Assembly: GCA_026413225.1 (NCBI GenBank)
Contig: CM048557.1
Coordinates: 18,082,871 to 18,146,870 of the forward strand
Source of the DNA: Otis tarda
Lineage: Eukaryota; Chordata; Aves; Otidiformes; Otididae
DNA: 64,000 nucleotides
Direction of reading: 5' to 3'
How positions within the stretch are numbered: position 1 is the first letter of the stretch; each line of letters opens with the position of its first letter. Position numbers and translations under genes: made by a program. Of the stretch, positions 56,108 to 64,000 are shown one piece after another. The notes under the pieces are model-generated. The model had not been told where the DNA came from, made no database searches, and saw nothing but the letters and a program-made list of their open reading frames with translations.

Positions 56108-56144
<37 letters not shown>
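56023..56144 (+). repeat. Paired poly-T tracts (18 nt and 34 nt)
   Basis: Runs of T at 56023-56040 (18) and 56111-56144 (34) flank 70 bp of unique sequence. The second is the longest homopolymer in the window. Tract length is prone to sequencing and assembly error. Confidence 0.95.
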
Positions 56145-59100
56145 CCTAATCAAGAGAACCTTCAACTTATTTTAATTCTGTGTAACTAAAGCTGTCTAAG
56201 AATTAAACATCTAGCCAGTCATTTAGGACATCCTTCTGCAGATGACGGAGGAAAAGAAGAAGAAAGGGAACTTGGAGAGAGAGATTCATCTCACCTCAAA
56301 GAGGGCTTACCTCAAGATGGGGTTGCTGGAGTTGCTGTTTCTTTCCTTTGGCTGCACATAGAGCAAAGATGTCCTTCTTGAGACTGCATCTGGCAGTTAA
56401 ACGGCTCAAGTTGTATACAGGTGTTTGTGTGTGTGATTTGAATCCCAAGCATAGTCCTTAGAGCAACAACTGACTTTGTTACAGAGAGTGTACCTTGACA
56501 TCATGCTGCATTTGCAACCAGAGACATTTTACTTTGGAGACTGATGCTCAGTTTGTGAGGTTCTCATGCTGGTAGCTTACATGTATTTAGTGGAGTGTGA
56601 TGGTAATTGTGTGAAGGAGACCTAGCTTCAGAACCTGCTTCTCCTGTTGGACAGACAAGAGTCTAAAAGACTTCACAATGTGGTTGGAAGAAGGTCAGTC
56701 TGTTTGCTTGGACAGTTAACAGCTTACTACAGTAATGATGAAGACGAGGGGATTTTTGTCAGCATGGTAATTTTCATTAAAAAAACCAGAGGGAACACAC
56801 CTTAAATGAAAGAGGAGCTATTTAAAATAGGAGCTTATGTTATGTAAAATCAAAAGTTTTGGAGCTGAGTCAACTGTTTGGGTTTGGGACTGTGTTCCCC
56901 TCTGCCCCCCCCCAGAATTCACTGAGTAATTATACTGTTGTCCAAGTTTTACAGACCTTTCCAGGTCCAGCTGGCATTCCTCCTGGTAGCTTGTTGTTGA
57001 TTTGGAAGATCACCTATGGGAGGGAGTGGCTATCCAACTGTTCTACCATTTTTTTTTGTGTCAATGTGAGGATATTCTCACTTTGTCTTCTGTCCTGAGC
57101 TGGTTAAAGAGTGCATGACGGACCCTGCTGTACAGACTCCAGCAAGTTCAGAATAGTTTTTTTAGCCTCTCGTATGCAAGCTTTTTCTTCTCCCATAATG
57201 CTGTGGTTTTCCTTTCCTCTCATCCAACTTTTTTTTTTTTTTCCTCAAATTAATTTAAAAATGCTAAAACTGGTAGATAAATAAAAGCAAAACTCAGTCT
57301 CACGGAGTTCACTGCTCAGCTGCAAACTCACTGTTTGAATTTGATTAAGCCAGTTTGCCTGTCAGAGCACTTACCTGTCTGTGAAATGAAGATGGTTGTC
57401 CCCAAGGGGCTTCTAAAGATAAGTACAGTCAGAATTTTGAGTGCATATACTGAGTGCCTGTAGGAGGATGGAGAGGAGGAAAGTATTGCATGTTCCTGTG
57501 TAACCAAAATGTCTAGTGAAGAGTCGCATACAGCCAGTCTTGCTTTCTTTTCTCTTTTCCCACTTCCATGTTTTAGCTTGAAAGTTCTACAAACATTCCA
57601 CTGACAAATTATAACTTTGAATAGAGACAAGACTTCATTTGTTTTACTTTTCCTGTGAAATTTCAAAGAGCATCACAGCATAGTAGGCTGCTAAGCTGAC
57701 AAAAGAAAAATCAATAGGAGAGTGAGTTTCTCCAGGCAAATTTCCTGATCCAAGACAAAGGCAGCAAAGAACTGTCAGGATACATTTTTGTCACAGGAGC
57801 AGGAGAAAACTGGACACCTATCAATTGGTCGTCACAGAGGAGCTGCTCTGAAGAAGTATGGCTCGTTCCAACTGGAGCCTGGGGTCCTGTGCTAGGCCTG
57901 GAGTCAGAGTGGAGGAAGGATTACTTTCAGGGACTGGCATATGATCGTTGCTGTGCTAGGTGCTGGCATTGCGAAATGTCTTGATGGCGGACAGAGAAAC
58001 CTGAGCTTTGCACTGAAATGACTGACAAACATGATCTCTTTTCTAAGAGTGTCTTTCTCTTCTCCTGGCTTTTTGATGGATGAATTGAACTTCTACAGAG
58101 CCTTTCCACCCTGGCCTGTGACTGTGCCAATCACTTGCTCATTCATGTTGCTACAGAGCTAATTCTGCTTCAGGATAAGGAGTTCTGCTGAACCTGTTCT
58201 TGATTACCAGCTCTGTTTACCACAAGGGAGCAGTTATTAATGTGCTCTCATTTTTAAGCCTATTATAACTCCTTCACTTTGATTAATCTCATTGTGAAGC
58301 TCTTTACTCTTCTAGCCTGCATGAGAGTAAGTCTGATTGTAACAAGTGCTTCTGTTGTTTCCCTCTCAGCTGAGGGAGGAGGCAAAGGGCTGTTGATTTT
58401 CATGTAAAAATGAGTTTAATGAGACTTAGAGGTCGGGCTTGATCCAAGGCTTACTGGAGTTGGTGGTGATCAGTCATTAGATTTCAGACTATTTCAGGCT
58501 CTGGTATCTGACTTACTGCCATGGTGTTCAGGTGTTGATGCTTTGCCTACGAGCTGCTGCCTTTTCCTTTAAGAAGGAAAGATGGCATGGAACAGAGGGT
58601 GGCCCACAGCGCTGCCCCAAGCCAGCTTGTGGCAGGCATCCCCAGAAGATTGGACCGTCTTCTCAGCCATAATTCTCTCTGCAAATGACTGTGCGGCTCA
58701 AGCTTCATTTCTTCCCCCCCCCCTCTGCGTTTTCTCTACTGGCTTTTGATTGACTGGTTCTCTAGGTCAACCAAATGCCGTCAATTTTCCCTGGTAGAAA
58801 AGCGTGTGAACAGTGTATCAGTCTTACCTCTTCAAACCCCAGGAGCTTGTTCTGTGCAGAGGCAGGCTTTTTCTGTGCATTGTTCCTGCAGATGTCATTT
58901 TTCAGGCTTCTTCACTATACAATGTTAGGTAATGTATTTTCAGCTGGAGCAAGTTGGTGTAGCGGTCCATTAAATTAAGAATAAATGTATTATATCACCA
59001 CAAGATGCCATTCATAGAAATGGGGAGAAGAGGAGTTTTACATGCATCTGCCTCTGTAAAGACAGATACAATCAGGATGTCTAAAATGTAGTAAACCTAA

Positions 59101-60153
59101 AGAAAATAGCAAAATGGAGCTCATCTTGGAGCTTACTCTTTACTGTCAAGCACATAGAAGGAAGATATATTTTTGTGTGAGAGAAGGATCATGAGGTATT
59201 GTTCATCTGCTGTGTTTACTATTAGTAATGGAACTGTACAAATGAAAGGAACAGAGTTCATGTACCCTGTGAATGGTAAATGGATAGAATAGGTATTGTA
59301 AAATTATCTGTTACCTTTGCTTAAAAAGCCACTAGTTGCCCTCTCTGATACATCATTCAGTTTAGTGATAATGAGCATCTACTTAAACTAATAGCTATAA
59401 AACTCAGACCAGAACTAGTACTTTGTCCTTGACTCTGTCTTATCTGTTGCTGTGACACCCACTAAGTCCCCCAGGCTTTTCTCCCTGTTGTCATCAGGTG
59501 GCACATGCAATGCCATCAATGGAAAATACAGCCAGAATGTTTCTCTAAGACTATTTCCCTCTCTGAAGGGGCTATCTGTACCTCAGTTTTGTTCAGCCTG
59601 AAGTGTTATGTAGCCACCAAGAAATGTACTGGCTGTTGTGCAGCATTGCTCCTTGAATCTATTCACGCAATCTGGTGGCTTGTACACACAGACTTGTGTT
59701 TGGATGAAAAGGCAATGTGAGAGTAAACTTACTGAGGTGGGAATTTAAAAACGTCACACCTGAGCTTTTCAGTTTTGTCATGCAGGATTTCAGCAGGGTG
59801 CTACGTGCCTGATAACTTTGTCTTTCTGTTTGTTGTTCTGAGTTTACAGGTGCAGTAACTCAGACCAGAGGTCAAACTGGAGGAGAGGAGTGAGGCAGTG
59901 GTCTATCAAGGCCTGCTTGTGAAATAAACTTCACACAACTTGTGAAAGTGAGATGAACAAGGCAGCTCTATGCTTTTTCGACACTCCAGAGGGTGCAGCA
60001 TTTATGTCTGTTTGTCATTTTGAAGCTCGCTTTAGAGCCATACATTTTTGTGTAGAAACACTATGTGCCCTACCTCCTCCCCTCTGAAGGAAAAGAAGGT
60101 AAAAAGACTGTAGAACTGAAGAACAGAGAAAGAGGTTGAGAATGCTGGCTCCA

Positions 60154-60179
60154 TATTTATTTATTTATTTATTTATTTT
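60154..60179 (+). repeat. (ATTT)n microsatellite
   Basis: About six tandem ATTT units form a simple repeat, likely polymorphic in length. A shorter TTTA repeat of the same kind lies at about 23096-23117, inside the CpG island edge. Confidence 0.9.
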
Positions 60180-60748
60180 CCTTTGAGTAGGAGACCTTGA
60201 CTAGAAGTAGAGGGCACTTGTGGGCACAGAGATTTTGTACACGCACTTGGGGATGTAAGCAATGGGTTAACATGCTAAAGGCCGCACCCAGCGCAGGTAG
60301 AAATAGCTGTGCGCTGGTCATTTATGAGGGATGACTCTCCACAGACCTATATGAGTGCTGTCATCAAGATTCTGTATTTTCCTGTGAGTATAAAGGGCAG
60401 CAAACGTGGACATGCACTCAATTTGCTTTGGCTGCTGAGCTTTCATGGAGAACTCAAGCTGCAATTGTTCTGTGAGTGGGAGGAGGCTATAAATGCAGTT
60501 GTGGTGTTGAACTGGGGAGGGGAGGATGGAGGAGATCTGCGTGATTCCCACTGTGCTCATAGGTTCCACGTTTTATGATGATGACCAGCTGCATATGACC
60601 TGCAGGAAGATCTGCTTTTCCATGCCAGTGCTGCTGCTGTGCAGTACTGAAAGCCTTCAAAGAGGTGGGGGTGCTGTGGCTACTCCTTCTGCCTGTGCTG
60701 CCTAGACCTGCAGAAAGTTGTTACAAGTAACTGACTACTTGGTGAGTT

Positions 60749-61338
60749 ATAGAATCATAGAATCATAGAATGGTTAGAGTTGGAAGGGACCTTCAAAGGT
60801 CATCTAGTCCAACCCCCCTGCAAGAGCAGGGACATCCCTGACTAGATCAGGTTGCTCAGAGCCTCATCCAGCCTGGCCTTGAACATTTCCAGGGATGGGG
60901 CATCCACCACCTCTCTGGGCAACCTGTTCCAGTGCTCTACAACTCTCATTGTAAAAAATTTTTTTCTAATATCTAATCTAAACCTACCTCCTTCTAATTT
61001 AAACCCATTACCCCTTGTCCTATCACAACAGGCCCTACTGAACAGCTTCTCCCCATCTTTCCTGTAGGCCCCCTTGAGGTATTGGAAGACCACTATCAGG
61101 TCTCCCCGGAGCCTCCTCTTCTCCAGGCTGAACAGCCCCAACTCTCTCAGCCTGTCCTCATAGGAGAGGTGCTCCAGCCCTCTGATCATCTTTGTGGCCC
61201 TTCTCTGGACCCTTTCCAACTGGTCCATGTCCTTCTTGTGTTGGGGACTCCAGAACTGGACGCAGTACTCCAGGTGGGGTCTCACCAGGGCAGAGTAGAG
61301 GGGCAGAATCACCTCCCTCGACCTGCTGGCCACGCTGA
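60749..61338 (-). mobile_element. CR1 LINE, 5'-truncated, relatively young copy
   Basis: On the minus strand this runs from about 61338 (GTGGCCAGCAGGTCGAGGGA) to the 3' tail, where about two and a half perfect ATTCTATG units end at 60749. The 3' region, with its TTGGACTAGATGACC-type motif, is well preserved. The tail and an undisrupted ORF2 end make this the best-preserved of the three CR1 copies here. It is inserted antisense to the presumed plus-strand gene, and no target-site duplication was evident, as is usual for CR1. Confidence 0.95.
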
Positions 61339-61345
61339 CGATCAC
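60842..61345 (-). pseudogene. CR1 ORF2 C-terminal fragment
   Basis: An uninterrupted minus-strand frame of 167 codons reads through [20 protein letters not shown], then [16 protein letters not shown] and [18 protein letters not shown], to the natural ORF2 stop. These are the conserved C-terminal blocks of CR1 ORF2. Full ORF2 is roughly 900-1,000 residues, so the endonuclease and catalytic reverse transcriptase motifs are absent and the fragment cannot be active. The apparent ATG at 61343-61345 lies at the truncation point and is not a real start. Confidence 0.9.
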
Positions 61346-61397
61346 TTCACTTCCAGCCTTGTTTGACTTTTTACAGTGAGGCTATCGGAGAGTAGGT

Positions 61398-62219
61398 TCA
61401 TCTCACTTGTGGGATTTCCCTGCTTCCCTCATAGATGACTCCTGCTGACTTTTGCTCCTCTCCACCTCCCAGTACGAAATCAGTAGTGCTCAGTTCTCTT
61501 TGTATACAGTGGTCCTCTTTGTTCTGTGGTGGCCTTGAATTGCAGTGACTGGTGACTATGGAAAGTAGGAGGTGCTGTTGGAGCAAAATAACTTGCTGCC
61601 TGTTTGGCCTGTAAGAAGGCAGGCAGGCAGATGGGGTTTGCCAACAAGCCACCTCATGACCCAGTTCCTGATAGCGTTCTGCAAGCCGAGTGGTTACGGC
61701 ACAGATCTGTGCGGCACCCAGTTGCTTGCATGGGGTGTCTTCTGCCCTCTTGAATGAGACATTAAGCTCAGCTGCCTGTACCCACATCTGTGGTGTTCTA
61801 CAAGTGCTTTCTTCTGAAGGTGGTGAGGCTCCTTTGTGCCTGTTCCCAATGGCATGGCCCACCGAGCAGTGCCTGTGAACTTGGGTCTGGAAGTACAAAC
61901 TATTGTATTTAAGAGGCTCTCCGCTGTTTAAAGCAGAACTTAAATTTAAGCTTCTTCTTTCTTGGAAGGACCAGGCTGTTGTAGGGCTGAGGATTAAAGG
62001 ACAAAGTGCATACCAGAGGCGTGAGTTAACTTGTATCTTGATCCAGATAAGTGCTGGTAGGGTTGCAAAGTATTTACAGTGCCAGTGACCTGGTCTGGTC
62101 GCAGAAGCACTGTGCTGTCTAGGAGCTAGTTTTTCTTCAGGGTATATTCTGGATGTCTGATTGAGAGAGTCCACCCCTACCATCCCTACCATTACAGTGC
62201 CTGCTGCGAGCACGCACAA
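61398..62219 (-). other. 273-codon antisense open frame, not recognised
   Basis: The minus strand is free of stops for 273 codons beginning with ATG at 62217-62219. The conceptual product has no signal peptide, domain or repeat I can name and no obvious compositional bias. It sits just upstream (in the minus sense) of the CR1 copy but in a different frame and beyond the CR1 5' truncation point. Part of the DNA near 61740-61790 resembles old SINE/LINE 3' sequence (ATGAGACATTAAGC). It is most likely non-coding, but it is unusually long for AT-rich intronic DNA. Confidence 0.3.
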
Positions 62220-62671
62220 CTGTATGTGCTTTACTGTGTATTGGGTCCAGAAGTGATGTGTGGGTGGTGGAAAGCTGTTGTTGTGAGGACAGGCTTTTTG
62301 AAATGGTAGAGATGCATCTGTGCTTTTCTAGGACTTGCACTTTTAGTAACTGTGTAATTAATACTGACCTCCCAATTTTTATCTCTCTATGGATTTATTT
62401 ATTAAATCCATTTGTACTTGGGTGGGAAGATGCCTCTGACCTTTCATGCTTTTGCCATCTCTTTACCTAGTCAATAGAAGAAGAGATAAACTGGCATCTG
62501 GAGACATATGGGAGCTGACAGCATAGAAGACCTGAAACCCTTTCTGATGGACTTGTGCTCTTTCTGCAGTCAGAACTGGCACATGTGACAGTGCTGCTGC
62601 TATGCTTTTTTTTGGCCTAGCTTTCTAAGTGCCTTTACCCATGCAAATTGCTGAAAACTTATTCTTCCCAG

Positions 62672-62745
62672 GCCTCCGCAAACTGTGCTGTGAGCTGTGG
62701 CAGAATGTTTACTCATTTGTTCCAGGTGACTTTCCCAGGGTCAAG
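62672..62745 (+). other. Candidate exon-like segment
   Basis: An acceptor (TTATTCTTCCCAG ending at 62671) and a strong donor (GTCAAG then GTGAGT at 62746) bound 74 bp. Two of the three plus frames stay open across it, which is not surprising at this length. The peptide in neither frame resembles a tetraspanin. It may be an additional 5' exon of the plus-strand gene or chance. Confidence 0.22.
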
Positions 62746-64000
62746 GTGAGTCAAGGGGCTGAGCCATTCGTTAGTAGAACTGAGAATATCAGATTCCTAC
62801 TTGTTTGACTATAGACATGTGGAAGTTGTTTTGATAGATTGCTTTTTCAGGTAGTAGATCACTTCGTATTTTGGATACATTGAGAAAACTTCCACCTGTG
62901 GGTTGGGGTACTAGCAAGTGGATTTTTTTCTTTTTTTTTTTTTTTTTTTTTTTCTTTACTATGAGAAGGATAAGTGTGAGGAGTGCATATGATTGCACTG
63001 GGTGAGATTTTTGGGGGGGTTATTTTCTTCCTCCATCACCCCCCAAGTATTATTCACCACAATATGATACTTTCAAAGGCTTACAGTCTAGACATAAATT
63101 AAACTATACAGTGCTAGAAAGTTTCCTTCCTTCCTATCCAACCATTCACTGCATACATCTGTTCCTTGCCAGTGAAGCCTCAGCACTGAATACTCTGGTG
63201 TGTATCAAGGCTATTGTTATAGTCCTCTATCGAAATGAATGGAACTGAGAAGATGAGCTACATAACTGTGTAGTATATTTTCTAAATTATCCTTAATTTG
63301 AGAACAAGATACATGCTTTGTTAGTGTCTCTCTTGTTCTTTGCTCTGATATTAATCAGATGAGAATATTAATGAAACCATACTAAAGTTGTAGTTAGATT
63401 TAAAAAAAAAAGAATTTCATAGGTAATATTTGCTAAATATCAGATGCTGTTTCATAGTTAGGTTTGCAGTGAAAGTTAAAAGCTTGGAAACCATACTGTA
63501 GCAGGCACAATGTCAACCTATGAGTTTAACAAGATCCTGTCAAAATTAAAGGCGATGTATTGAGAGTCTGCCCCCAATGACTCGTATCTTTTGAAGCGTT
63601 TGAACTAATCAGTGTTTAAAGGCTATCTTTCTGTTATTTGAAAACGTTTCTAGAACTATTTTGTGGTTACTTCTATATCTTTCTTTCTTCGGATAACTAA
63701 ACCATGTTTGGCTACATAACATTCTTCATGCTCCCTCTGAGCCATGTGTGTCCCCCTCTTGTCCCCCTCATTTCGTGGCTTTTCTGCACTTCACAAAAAA
63801 CCATGCTTTTCTAGTAATGGTGTAACTCTTATAAATGCATTAAAAAAAAAAATCTCGCTCAAAAACCCGCTCTATAAAATACCACAAGAATTGATTGTGT
63901 ATGGAAAGAAGAGTGATTAAATATATGTGTTTAAAGGAAGACCTGAATGTCTTTTACTGATTTGGAGCTTAATTGGAATACTGTGCTAGCTATTGAATTT

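Larger units (their letters stand above)
22718..64000 (+). other. Presumed long 5' intron(s) of the plus-strand gene (TSPAN4 by synteny)
   Basis: Over 41 kb right of the island I see no recognisable coding exon. I looked specifically for the conserved tetraspanin segments expected in TSPAN4 (the FWLGGCG and KENKCLL regions) and found none. The plus strand carries many T-rich tracts and generally more T than A, as is common in the sense strand of vertebrate introns. The content is unique AT-rich sequence, simple repeats, one CR1 copy at 60749-61338 and scattered older repeat traces. If the synteny holds, the coding exons lie beyond 64000. A non-syntenic or intergenic interpretation cannot be excluded. 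Confidence 0.5.

Noticed and set aside
60749..60775. Short direct repeats (ATAGAATC units) as a CRISPR-like or regulatory array
   Set aside because: They are the standard ATTCTATG microsatellite tail of the CR1 element.
22718..64000. Coding exons of TSPAN4
   Set aside because: I looked for codons of the conserved tetraspanin segments (FWLGGCG, KENKCLL and cysteine-rich loop motifs) and found no match, so none is annotated. The gene identity remains an inference from synteny.

Overview
The window looks like nuclear DNA from a bird. Three 5'-truncated CR1 LINE copies carry the avian-type ATTCTATG 3' tail, homopolymer tracts are common, and a small split vertebrate gene can be read directly. 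No prokaryotic or viral organisation is seen.

The one protein gene I can prove is POLR2L (RPB10/RPABC5), the 67-residue zinc-binding subunit shared by RNA polymerases I, II and III. It lies on the minus strand. Its two coding exons are 21700-21794 and 18036-18144, joined across a 3.55 kb intron. A probable non-coding 5' exon ends at 22302, and an AATAAA signal sits at 17688-17693. All 67 codons and the zinc cysteines C7, C10, C44 and C45 are intact.

POLR2L starts inside a CpG island of about 1.5 kb (about 21940-23500). In human, POLR2L is head-to-head with the tetraspanin gene TSPAN4, whose early introns are long. By synteny, the right two thirds of this window (about 22.7-64 kb) is most likely the first intron or introns of avian TSPAN4 on the plus strand. 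No TSPAN4 coding exon was recognised, so this identity is inference. The sequence agrees with it in one respect: the plus strand is rich in T (and G) right of the island, and A-rich tracts appear across POLR2L left of it, as expected for two diverging transcription units. A plausible internal non-coding exon lies at 38384-38558, and a weaker candidate at 62672-62745.

The left part (1-17.66 kb) contains no recognised gene. Positions 1-9.2 kb are GC-rich. Positions 9.3-17 kb are more AT-rich, with blocks that look like conserved non-coding sequence, an isolated CpG-dense patch at 16000-16160, and two exon-shaped segments on the plus strand (6027-6120 and 7651-7707). In human the neighbour on this side is CD151, but no CD151 exon was recognised.

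The repeats are CR1 fragments at 1682-1857 (+), 10078-10576 (+) and 60749-61338 (-), traces of older L3/MIR-like sequence, and many poly-T tracts up to 34 nt. I found no strong evidence for a previously undescribed system. The most useful leads are the candidate exons, the CpG-dense patch, and a 273-codon antisense open frame next to the youngest CR1 copy.
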